A stretch of 14,709 nucleotides of DNA from Flavobacteriales bacterium (GTDB lineage: Bacteria; Bacteroidota; Bacteroidia; Flavobacteriales; Flavobacteriaceae): positions 1 through 14,709 of the forward strand of contig JALVLX010000067.1 of NCBI GenBank assembly GCA_027032855.1. The letters run 5' to 3'. The notes beneath the pieces were generated by a model. That model was not told the origin of the DNA. It ran no database searches and saw only the letters and a program-made list of their open reading frames with translations. Shown piece after piece: positions 6,548 through 13,331 of this stretch; position 1 is the stretch's first letter; every line of letters begins with the position of its first letter. The position numbers and the translations under genes are program-made.

Positions 6548-6555
6548 TATTTTTG
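6548..6555 (+). promoter_or_regulatory. -7 box for the kinase gene
   Basis: TATTTTTG fits TAnnTTTG. A start near 6562 would leave about 15 bases before the ATG at 6578. No TTG is present 17-23 bases upstream; that position is filled by the AACTTTC array. Confidence 0.5.
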
Positions 6556-6577
6556 CCAAAACCAAAACAACACACCT

Positions 6578-7417
6578 ATGATTTTAATAGCAGATGCCGG
6601 CTCTACCAAAACCACTTGGATGATGCTCAACAACGAACGCATGATTATCGGAAAATTTGAATCCGGTGGCTTAAACCCGACTGTTTTTGACCCCGAAACC
6701 ATGAGCAAAAACATTGCCCGCAATAATGAGATTTTGCAGCATGCTCATTACATCAAAAACATTTACATGTATGCATCGGGCGTTGATGATGAAGCAGCTC
6801 GTGAAAAATTAGAAAAAGTCTTATCAAGCATTTTTGATAAGGCAAACATCAGCATCTACTCTGACATGTTGGCAGCTGCCCGTGCTACTGCCGGCAACGA
6901 TCCCGGCTTGGTTTCCATTCTCGGCACCGGTTCCAATTCGTGCTATTATGACGGCAAAGAGATTGTCAAAAGTATAGGTTATATGGGCTACCTGCTTATG
7001 GACGACGCTTCAGGCAATTGGTTTGGCAAGCAACTGCTTCGCGACTATTTTTTCAAAAGAATGCCAAAGCAAACCAGACAACAATTTAAAGCCGAATACA
7101 AAATAAACTCCGATAAAGTTCTCACTTCCCTTTATCAAACAACACAACCGAACACCTATTTGGCCTCTTTCGCACCTTTTATGAAGCAACATTATAAAAG
7201 TAAATACATCAAAGACTTATTGTATCGTGGATTTGAAAAATTTGTAACCCAAGAATTAGCAGCCTATGAGCAATACCGCGAATTACCCTTACATTTCAAC
7301 GGTTCCATTGCTTATGTTTTTCAAAAAGAATTATTGGAAGTCATTGAAAAACACGGTTTAACACCCGGAAAAATCGTCAAAAATCCGGTACAAGATTTAA
7401 TCGATTTTCACGTATAA
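6578..7417 (+). CDS. BadF/BadG/BcrA/BcrD-type ATPase, N-acetylglucosamine kinase-like
   Basis: 279 residues from the ATG at 6578. The frame extends to an ATG at 6545, but the family begins at MILIADAGSTKT, and the earlier Met would precede the promoter box, so 6578 is chosen. Sugar-kinase/actin-fold motifs are present: phosphate-1 loop ADAGSTKT (5-12), YSDMLAAARA with Asp96, phosphate-2 loop ILGTGSNS (114-121), GYMGYLLMDDASGNWFG (134-150) and an adenosine-site NGSIAYVF (251-258). Relatives phosphorylate N-acetylglucosamine or similar amino sugars, as in cell-wall recycling; the substrate is inferred from the family only. The next gene, an aminotransferase, has its own promoter box, so an operon is not required. 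Confidence 0.85.
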   Translation: MILIADAGSTKTTWMMLNNERMIIGKFESGGLNPTVFDPETMSKNIARNNEILQHAHYIKNIYMYASGVDDEAAREKLEKVLSSIFDKANISIYSDMLAAARATAGNDPGLVSILGTGSNSCYYDGKEIVKSIGYMGYLLMDDASGNWFGKQLLRDYFFKRMPKQTRQQFKAEYKINSDKVLTSLYQTTQPNTYLASFAPFMKQHYKSKYIKDLLYRGFEKFVTQELAAYEQYRELPLHFNGSIAYVFQKELLEVIEKHGLTPGKIVKNPVQDLIDFHV

Positions 7418-7433
7418 CTTTATGAAGTTTTAG

Positions 7434-7441
7434 TATTTTTG
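7434..7441 (+). promoter_or_regulatory. -7 box for the aminotransferase gene
   Basis: TATTTTTG fits TAnnTTTG and lies 21 bases before the ATG at 7463. No clear -33 TTG is seen. Confidence 0.45.
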
Positions 7442-7462
7442 TCAAATTAAATCATTAAAAGT

Positions 7463-8650
7463 ATGGAACCTAATTTATCCAGCCGCATCAAGACTTTATC
7501 CACGTCTCAAACCATTGCAATGGCTGAGCGCGCTGCCGAACTAAAAGCCTCCGGTGTTGATATCATCAGTTTAAGTTTAGGCGAACCTGATTTTGACACC
7601 CCCGACTATATCGTAGCGGCGGCAAAAAAAGCCATGGACGACCACTTCTTTAAATATCCACCTATTGTCGGCTATAAAGATGTGCGCGAAGCTATCTGTC
7701 GCAAACTCAATCGTGATAACCATATCGAATATACCCCCGAACAAATTGTTGTTTCAAACGGGTCTAAACAATCCATTTTCAATGCCGCAATGGTCTTGGT
7801 TAGTCCCGGCGATGAAGTGATTTTACCCTCACCTTTTTGGGTCAGCTATTTTGAGATTGCCAAATTAGTTGGCGGGACACCGGTTCCTATCAAAACAACG
7901 ATTGACAACGATTTTAAGATAACGCCGGAACAGCTGGAAGCGGCCATCACGCCCAAAACCAAGTTGATGATTTTCAATACGCCCAGTAATCCCAGTGGTT
8001 CGGTCTATACCAAAGACGAATTAGCCGCCTTAGGTAAAGTATTGGAACACCACCCGCAAGTGTATGTTATTTCCGATGAAATTTACGAGTATATCAATTT
8101 CACCGGTGACTTTGCCAGTTTTGCCGAAATTGACAGCATCAAAGACCGCGTCATTACCATCAACGGTGTGTCCAAAGCTTTTGCCATGACCGGTTGGCGG
8201 GTCGGCTATATGGCAGCGCACCCTACCATTGCCAAAGCTTGTGCCAAAATCCAAAGTCAAGTGACTTCAGGAGCTAATTCCATTGCTCAAAAAGCCATTA
8301 TTGCGGCTTTAGATGGCGGTAAAGAAAAAATAAAATATATGATTGATGCCTTTGACGAACGTCGTCAATTAGTCTATAAATTACTTAAAGAAATTCCCGG
8401 TTTTAAAGTAAACAAGCCCACAGGTGCTTTTTACTTTTTCCCCGATGTTTCGGAATTATTCGGCAAAACTTTTAACGGTGTTACCATCAACAATGCTACA
8501 GATTTGTCAATGTATTTATTGGAGCAAGCCAAAGTAGCCACCGTTACCGGTGATGCTTTCGGAAACCCTGAATGCTTGCGTTTTTCGTATGCCACCAGCA
8601 AGGAAGAGCTTACAGAAGCACTAAGACGTGTCAAAGAAGCACTAAAATGA
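7463..8650 (+). CDS. aspC: Aspartate aminotransferase (PLP-dependent, class I)
   Basis: 395 residues, full length. Fold-type I aminotransferase with the expected PLP-site residues: SNGSKQ (98-103), Trp126 in SPFWVSY, Asn176 in NTPSNPSG, Asp205 in SDEIYEY, and the Schiff-base Lys238 in GVSKAFAMTGWRVGY. LRFSYATS near the C-terminus carries the arginine that binds the substrate carboxylate. The sequence resembles the gamma subgroup of aspartate aminotransferases (Thermus type), which make aspartate from oxaloacetate and glutamate; some members also use prephenate. It acts in the cytoplasm. Its own -7 box is upstream, and menG follows after 63 bases filled with 7-bp repeats. The exact substrate range cannot be told from sequence. 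Confidence 0.9.
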   Translation: MEPNLSSRIKTLSTSQTIAMAERAAELKASGVDIISLSLGEPDFDTPDYIVAAAKKAMDDHFFKYPPIVGYKDVREAICRKLNRDNHIEYTPEQIVVSNGSKQSIFNAAMVLVSPGDEVILPSPFWVSYFEIAKLVGGTPVPIKTTIDNDFKITPEQLEAAITPKTKLMIFNTPSNPSGSVYTKDELAALGKVLEHHPQVYVISDEIYEYINFTGDFASFAEIDSIKDRVITINGVSKAFAMTGWRVGYMAAHPTIAKACAKIQSQVTSGANSIAQKAIIAALDGGKEKIKYMIDAFDERRQLVYKLLKEIPGFKVNKPTGAFYFFPDVSELFGKTFNGVTINNATDLSMYLLEQAKVATVTGDAFGNPECLRFSYATSKEELTEALRRVKEALK

Positions 8651-8660
8651 CAAGCACTTG

Positions 8661-8709
8661 TATCAAGTAACAAGTAGCTGATCAACTTTCAACTTTCAAC
8701 TTTCAACTA
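8661..8709. repeat. 7-bp-period array directly before menG
   Basis: Seven consecutive 7-base steps fill the gap: TATCAAG, TAACAAG, TAGCTGA, then TCAACTT three times and TCAACTA. The ATG of menG follows after only four more bases. Exact units are the same motif as at 6478-6540 in a shifted frame, and both arrays end in CAACTA. Confidence 0.8.
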
Positions 8710-8713
8710 AACT

Positions 8714-9442
8714 ATGGGTATAGACGTAAAACCATATAAAGATCAAAACAGCAGCCGCAAAGAGCAGGTCACCGAAATGTTTGACAATATTTCGGGAAAT
8801 TATGATTTTATGAACCGGCTGATGACTTTTGGTATAGATGTCAAATGGCGCAAAAAAGTCGTGAAAATGGTAGCAGATACCAACGCCAAAGACATTTTGG
8901 ATATTGCTACCGGAACCGGCGATTTTGCCATTATGTTGGCAGACATAAAACCTGAAAAAATAGTTGGGTTGGATATATCCAAAGGTATGCTTGAGATTGG
9001 CAAGAAAAAAGTTAAAGAAAAAGGTTTGGATCATTTAATAGAAATGGTTTTAGGCGATTCTGAAAATTTACCTTTTGAAGACAACAGTTTTGATGCCGTA
9101 ACAGTTGGTTTTGGAGTACGTAATTTTGAAGACCTCGACAAAGGTTTGAGCGAAATACATCGCGTCTTGCGTCCGGGAGGCATTTTTGTCGTGTTGGAAA
9201 CCTCTCAGCCCGAAAAATTTCCGTTCAAACAAGGCTACAAATTTTATTCAAAATACATCATTCCATTCATGGGACGCTTGTTTTCAAAAGACAAAAAAGC
9301 CTACGAATATTTGCCTGAATCAGCCGAAGCTTTTCCGTATGGTAAAGCCTTTAACAATATTTTGAAAAAAAATAAGTTTATATCAGTGCAGAATTATCCG
9401 TTAATGTTTGGTTCTGCAAGCATTTATAAAGCTTTTAAATAA
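8714..9442 (+). CDS. menG: Demethylmenaquinone methyltransferase (MenG/UbiE)
   Basis: 242 residues. Class I SAM-dependent methyltransferase: EMFDNISGNYDFMNRLMTFG (21-40) is the typical N-terminus, DIATGTGDFAI (63-73) is the SAM-binding loop, VGLDIS (84-89) carries the ribose-binding Asp, and VGFGVRNFEDLDKGL (121-135) with HRVLRPGG is the UbiE/MenG signature. It methylates demethylmenaquinone to menaquinone, the respiratory quinone of Bacteroidota; ubiquinone synthesis is not expected here. The gene is followed after 31 bases by porT, an order I know from other Bacteroidota. No TAnnTTTG box is seen directly upstream, so it may be read through from the aminotransferase. Confidence 0.93.
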   Translation: MGIDVKPYKDQNSSRKEQVTEMFDNISGNYDFMNRLMTFGIDVKWRKKVVKMVADTNAKDILDIATGTGDFAIMLADIKPEKIVGLDISKGMLEIGKKKVKEKGLDHLIEMVLGDSENLPFEDNSFDAVTVGFGVRNFEDLDKGLSEIHRVLRPGGIFVVLETSQPEKFPFKQGYKFYSKYIIPFMGRLFSKDKKAYEYLPESAEAFPYGKAFNNILKKNKFISVQNYPLMFGSASIYKAFK

Positions 9443-9473
9443 ATTTTAAAACAATACAATTAACAACACAATA

Positions 9474-10178
9474 ATGAAAGAGTTTATGAGCCGAAAATTG
9501 GTTATCGTTATAACTTTACTGAGTTTTACATTTGCACAAGCTCAATACACTGATGATATCCCGAAAAACCGTCCGTTTTTTGACAAAAAGAAGATTTCTT
9601 GGGGATACTATTTCGGAATGAATTTCTACGATTTTAAAATCAGCTACGACCAAGCTTATGAACACATTATTCAGGAAACTAACCCCGGTTTTCAAGTAGG
9701 TATGGTCGGAAATATTAACATCAATCCTTGGATTAGCGTCCGGTCTGAACCCGGCGTCTATTTTACAAACAGAAAATTGATTTTCAAAAACTTACAAACA
9801 GCCAGAGACAGTGTCAGAGATATTACATCAAACTATGTACAAGTACCTTTGTCACTTAAGCTCAACACCATTCGTTACGGCAATATCCGCCCCTACATTA
9901 CAGGCGGTCTGATTTATGCCTACAACCTTAATTCGTGGGAAAATTCTTCCAAAGACAATGCATCGGGCAGATTTCGTATGCGTAGCAATACTTTTATGTA
10001 CGAAGTCGGTATCGGATTGGAAATGTATTTGTTTTACTTCAAATTTACACCAAGCATACGTGGTGTCTTTACCCTACAAGACGAGCTTATCAGAGACAAC
10101 GACCCGGACAGCCCTTGGACCAACCACATTGAATATATGAAAACCCGTGGCGTATATATCAACTTAACATTTGAATAA
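9474..10178 (+). CDS. porT: PorT family outer-membrane beta-barrel protein (type IX secretion)
   Basis: 234 residues from the first ATG. A second ATG at 9486 gives a cleaner signal peptide (MSRKLVIVITLLSFTFAQAQ) preceded by AAAGAG and may be the true start. The mature part is a small outer-membrane beta-barrel with alternating aromatic strands: WGYYFGMNFYDFKISY, NININPWISVRSEPGVYF, YVQVPLSLKLNTIRYG, NIRPYITGGLIYAYNL, and a last strand GVYINLTFE ending in an aromatic plus acidic residue. PorT was defined in Porphyromonas gingivalis as needed for gingipain secretion through the type IX system. The position right after menG supports PorT over a generic barrel. With the DUF4835 gene this makes two T9SS-associated genes in the window. 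Confidence 0.85.
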   Translation: MKEFMSRKLVIVITLLSFTFAQAQYTDDIPKNRPFFDKKKISWGYYFGMNFYDFKISYDQAYEHIIQETNPGFQVGMVGNININPWISVRSEPGVYFTNRKLIFKNLQTARDSVRDITSNYVQVPLSLKLNTIRYGNIRPYITGGLIYAYNLNSWENSSKDNASGRFRMRSNTFMYEVGIGLEMYLFYFKFTPSIRGVFTLQDELIRDNDPDSPWTNHIEYMKTRGVYINLTFE

Positions 10179-10189
10179 TCCGGCAAAAT

Positions 10190-10699
10190 ATGAAAGAAAT
10201 CCATATTAAAGAGCATTTGAACTACGAAGATTTTTTGGAAACCGCCTTTCCGGATGTCGTAAAACCGCTTTACAAAAAACGCCTGTTTATCATCAATATG
10301 GCATTCGGCGTGCTGTTCATTTTCGCTACAATTTACTTGTTTTCTCAAACCATCAAAAATGGTATCGGATTTGAAACCATGCACTATTTTTATCTGTTTT
10401 TTGCTGTGCTGTTTCCTTTTTTGGCTTTCTATCTTGTGCGAAAAGAAAAGAAATACTACTACGGATTGGTGGACAAAATCAACGATACACACACCGAATA
10501 TATTTTTACAGACAAAGTGATAAAAGTAAAAAACAGTCAAGCGGAACTACAATACCCTTACAAGGAAATCAAAGAAGTGGATGACTTACCCAAATGGTTG
10601 ATTTTCATTTTTCAAAACGATGAAAGAATTGCCATTTACAAACCCAATGCTACACCGGAAGACTTGCAAATTTTAACTGAAAGATTTAAAAACGTCTAG
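10190..10699 (+). CDS. Membrane protein with YcxB-like C-terminal domain
   Basis: 169 residues, starting 12 bases after the porT stop, so probably in the same transcript. Two membrane segments are visible, about residues 32-52 (LFIINMAFGVLFIFATIYLF) and 67-84 (YLFFAVLFPFLAFYLVRK). They are followed by a soluble cytoplasmic domain with the pattern of YcxB-like proteins: TEYIFTDKVIKVKN, then QYPYKEIKEVDDLPKWLIFI and RIAIYKPNA. The function of this family is unknown. The N-terminal 30 residues (MKEIHIKEHLNYEDFLETAF) are amphipathic and charged. No frameshift or truncation is seen. A T9SS role is possible only through its position beside porT. Confidence 0.7.
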   Translation: MKEIHIKEHLNYEDFLETAFPDVVKPLYKKRLFIINMAFGVLFIFATIYLFSQTIKNGIGFETMHYFYLFFAVLFPFLAFYLVRKEKKYYYGLVDKINDTHTEYIFTDKVIKVKNSQAELQYPYKEIKEVDDLPKWLIFIFQNDERIAIYKPNATPEDLQILTERFKNV

Positions 10700-10767
10700 C
10701 AGGAATAATAAAAAACATCACCATCACCGTAGGAGCGACCTGTAATATCACGTTGTTTTTTCGAGTC

Positions 10768-10790
10768 ACCCCTACGGGGTTTATGTTTTT
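10768..10790 (+). terminator. Possible terminator of the menG-porT group
   Basis: The hairpin ACCCC-TAC-GGGGT (10768-10780) is followed by TTATGTTTTT. The stem is short, and the same palindrome occurs elsewhere in the window away from gene ends, so a repeat element is an equally good reading. Confidence 0.4.
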
Positions 10791-10821
10791 AACGTTATAA
10801 ATTTTCTCATTGTTTCATCTA

Positions 10822-10958
10822 CTACAAACAGGACGCACCTAACGGCGCTCAATAGTATTTCCCTATTATTCATCTACAAACAGGACGCACCTAACGGCGC
10901 TCAATAGTATTTCCCTATTATTCATCTACAAACAGGACGCACCTAACGGCGCTCAATA
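10822..10958. repeat. 52-bp tandem repeat, 2.6 copies
   Basis: Copy 1 (10822-10873) and copy 2 (10874-10925) are identical over all 52 bases; copy 3 (10926-10958) matches the first 33 bases and then diverges. The unit begins CTACAAACAGGACGCACC, continues with TAACGGCGCTCAAT, and ends in an AT-rich part closing with TTCAT. Identity of two full copies indicates recent duplication. Confidence 0.95.
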
Positions 10959-11004
10959 TTATCCGTATGTTGTTAATTTCACATCGAAATTTTTCTTTCA
11001 AATA

Positions 11005-11021
11005 TTACCCCGTAGGGGTAA
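11005..11021. repeat. TTACCCC-GTA-GGGGTAA palindrome
   Basis: A perfect 7-bp stem around GTA. It is the longest of the three ACCCC/GGGGT palindromes in the window. Confidence 0.65.
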
Positions 11022-11235
11022 ACTGTTTGTAGAGATACACCAACCAAACCCAAAATTAGCTCCATAGGAGCGACCCGTAATTAATGTAACCCAATACGGT
11101 TATAAAATATAGCGTTATTGTTTACAAACGGTGCACACCCAACGGCGCTCAAAAAAATCTGCCCCCCTACGGACGTATTATCAAACGAGATAATTTCCGC
11201 CGGTGCCGAAAGACACACGACGTATATACTAACCA

Positions 11236-12597
11236 TCAAATCAACCGCCCCGAAAGCCGTTTAAAGCGTAAAAACAACAAGGTAGCGGCAACTGTCAAAC
11301 CGGTCAACAAACCAATCCAAATGCCGGGTGCACCCATAATTTTACTCAAGTACAAACTAACCGTAAAACCTATCAACCAATAGGCAATTAAGGTAATAAA
11401 AAACGGATAAATAACATCTTGTAATCCCCGCAAAGCGCCTTGGAAAACCACTTGAAATCCATCTGAAATTTGAAATATCCCTACAATAATCAACAATTTA
11501 ACCGCTACATTATAAACCGCTTTGGCTTCGGTAATTTTTTCCGGATTGGTATAGTCATCACTCAAGTAGATGTATGGCAAATAGTGTCTAAAGACAATTA
11601 AGATTATTGTAAAAGCCAACTCAAACAAAAAGGTTTGCAAAAAAATAGAAGTGGCAATCCGCTTCATTTCTTTAAAATCACGTCGTCCTTTTTGATTGCC
11701 TACTCTAACCGTTGCAACTACGCCAAAGCCAATGAATACCATAAAGGACAACGATGCCATTTGCAATGCAATTTGATTGGCAGCTTGACTGACCGCTCCC
11801 AGAGTTCCGGCAATCCATACACTTGCCGAAAAAATACCCATTTCAAAAACACCTTGAAAACCGGACGGAATACCCAGATATAAGATTTTTTTGATGATAG
11901 GTTTTGAAGTAAGATACCAACCTAAATTTTTAAAATATTCTTTGGTTTCGGAAACATACCGCAAAAAGAACCACAAGGACAACACGCTGAGACCGCGCGC
12001 AATCAAAGTACCGTAAGCCGCACCGTAAATACCCATAGCCGGAAAACCGAGCTTACCGAAAACCATACCGTAACTCAATACAATATTAATCACATTGGCA
12101 ATCAACCCGGCAATCATCGGGTAAGTGGTCAAAGACATACCGTCTGAAAATTGTTTTAAGGATTGGAATATCATCACAAACAACAACGAAACCCCGACAA
12201 TACGAATATAAGGCACCGACAACGCAATAACTTCCGGTGGTTGGTGTGCCAACGATAACACTTTTGGAATACCAAAGCTCAAACCCACCATAATTATTCC
12301 CAAAATCAAATGCAACAAAATGCCGTTGTACAATACTTTTTTGAGCCGGTAATGTTTGTCCGCACCGATGGCTTCAGATACTAATGGCGTAATAGCATAC
12401 GAAAAACCTATCCCGAAAGACATAATAAAAAAGACAGCAGAATTAGCCAACGAAACCGCAGCCAAATTAAGCGGATCGAGTTTTCCGACAAAAATATTGT
12501 CCATCAACCCGACAAACACGTGACCTAAATAGCCTAACATAACCGGGGTAGCTATCTTCAAATTTTGGCGAAATTCTTTGGTATATTGTTGCAACAT
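11236..12597 (-). CDS. MATE family multidrug/sodium (NorM-like) efflux transporter
   Basis: 453 residues from the ATG at 12597. The frame continues to a TTG at 12621, but that codon lies inside the -7 promoter box, so the ATG is the start. About twelve membrane segments fill the protein in two homologous halves. The first opens with LKIATPVMLGYLGHVFVGLM and DNIFVGKLDPLNLAAVSLAN; QSLKQFSDGMSLTTYPMIAG in the middle and FQVVFQGALRGLQDVIYPF in the second half are typical of NorM-type MATE proteins. These export cationic drugs or metabolites across the inner membrane in exchange for sodium or protons; the substrate cannot be told. It has its own strong promoter and no operon partner. Confidence 0.9.
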   Translation of the reverse strand: MLQQYTKEFRQNLKIATPVMLGYLGHVFVGLMDNIFVGKLDPLNLAAVSLANSAVFFIMSFGIGFSYAITPLVSEAIGADKHYRLKKVLYNGILLHLILGIIMVGLSFGIPKVLSLAHQPPEVIALSVPYIRIVGVSLLFVMIFQSLKQFSDGMSLTTYPMIAGLIANVINIVLSYGMVFGKLGFPAMGIYGAAYGTLIARGLSVLSLWFFLRYVSETKEYFKNLGWYLTSKPIIKKILYLGIPSGFQGVFEMGIFSASVWIAGTLGAVSQAANQIALQMASLSFMVFIGFGVVATVRVGNQKGRRDFKEMKRIATSIFLQTFLFELAFTIILIVFRHYLPYIYLSDDYTNPEKITEAKAVYNVAVKLLIIVGIFQISDGFQVVFQGALRGLQDVIYPFFITLIAYWLIGFTVSLYLSKIMGAPGIWIGLLTGLTVAATLLFLRFKRLSGRLI

Positions 12598-12618
12598 TCT
12601 TCTCTGATAAAAAGCTTG

Positions 12619-12648
12619 CAAAGTTACGCTAATTTTCTGCTTTTCAAA
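12619..12648 (-). promoter_or_regulatory. Promoter of the MATE gene
   Basis: Minus-strand TAACTTTG (12619-12626) fits TAnnTTTG, and TTTG (12645-12648) lies 18 bases upstream. The transcript would start near 12612, 15 bases before the ATG at 12597. The -33 element sits in the T-tract of the preceding terminator. Confidence 0.65.
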
Positions 12649-12696
12649 TAAAAAAGACTATGTTTTGAAACCCGAAAGTCAACAAAACATAGTCTT
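12646..12696 (-). terminator. Strong intrinsic terminator after the HHH-protein gene
   Basis: Perfect 14-bp stem: AAGACTATGTTTTG (12654-12667) and CAAAACATAGTCTT (12683-12696), with a 15-base loop. On the minus strand the stem runs into TTTTTTATTT. The plus-strand side has no T-tract, so it acts on minus-strand transcripts, ending the OmpA-HHH operon just before the MATE promoter. Confidence 0.85.
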
Positions 12697-12761
12697 GGTA
12701 TATGACTGCAAATATTTTTGACAACCGAAATTATCGATTAAAAACAGCAAGTTAATTCAAA

Positions 12762-13325
12762 TTAAAACTTACCACCTTTGTGTTCGTCTTGCCATATTTT
12801 AAGTTCTTCCCATTTATTATTTATTGCCATTTTTGCTTGGAAAGGCCAGCTTGCAGGGTCGTGCACTTTATAGTTTGGACCGGCTTTGTCCAAAACAGAT
12901 TTGATAAAACCAACCTCGGTATTAGACAAATCAACCCAAGTGTAAATACCGGCTTCGTATAACAATTGTTCAATTTTCGGACCTATACCTTCTATAATTT
13001 TCAAATCATCTTTTTTTGCAGGTTCCTGTTTTTGTGTTGCAAAAGCCAATTGCAACTCTTTTCTATTCTTTACACAAGCGTCCAATTCACCTTGCAGTTT
13101 TTTCAGATCAGAATTTTTAATTTCTAATTTATTGAGTAACAAATCATTCTTATGTGCCAATTCATCACATTTTTTCGAATTATCTTTTTTAGGACTTTCA
13201 ATGAGATAGCGCAATAAGTAACCCAAAATAAAGGCGACTAAAAGCATTAATACAATTTCCAAGATAGCATCTGACTTTCCATACGTTTCAGATGTGCTGA
13301 ATAATCCACTTACTAATATTTGCAT
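12762..13325 (-). CDS. Membrane-anchored helix-hairpin-helix protein
   Basis: 187 residues. One membrane segment (about 21-41, ILEIVLMLLVAFILGYLLRY) is followed by a Lys/Glu-rich coiled coil (about 48-98). The C-terminal domain begins at DLKIIEGIGPKIEQLLYEAG, a helix-hairpin-helix motif, and continues with DPASWPFQAKMAINNKWEEL. This domain is widespread in Bacteroidota membrane proteins, where automatic annotation often names it after ribosomal L21 or a HHH domain; its partner, DNA or protein, is not known. The gene starts six bases after the stop of the OmpA-domain gene, so the two are co-transcribed and may work together across the envelope. The transcript ends at the strong hairpin downstream. 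Confidence 0.8.
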   Translation of the reverse strand: MQILVSGLFSTSETYGKSDAILEIVLMLLVAFILGYLLRYLIESPKKDNSKKCDELAHKNDLLLNKLEIKNSDLKKLQGELDACVKNRKELQLAFATQKQEPAKKDDLKIIEGIGPKIEQLLYEAGIYTWVDLSNTEVGFIKSVLDKAGPNYKVHDPASWPFQAKMAINNKWEELKIWQDEHKGGKF

Positions 13326-13331
13326 AACTTA

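Larger units (their letters stand above)
10700..11235. other. Repeat-filled intergenic region between convergent genes
   Basis: No gene is supported in these 536 bases between the convergent YcxB-like and MATE genes. It contains the 52-bp tandem repeat, a diverged copy of its core at 11123-11151, two ACCCC/GGGGT palindromes, a GCTCC-ATA-GGAGC palindrome (11059-11071), and TAGGAGCGACCTGTAAT (10730-10746), which recurs at 11065-11081 with one mismatch. This looks like an accumulation site for small palindromic repeats. Confidence 0.75.

Noticed and set aside
8030..8260. Antisense frames inside aspC, menG, coaBC and other genes
   Set aside because: They lie fully inside well-supported genes on the other strand, with no start signals and no family resemblance.
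10034..10540. 168-codon minus-strand frame across porT and the YcxB-like gene
   Set aside because: It spans two well-supported plus-strand genes and their junction; composition (Phe/His/Lys-rich) is that of an antisense shadow.
10822..10958. CRISPR array
   Set aside because: The 52-bp copies are directly adjacent with no unique spacers, there are fewer than three full copies, and no cas gene is near.
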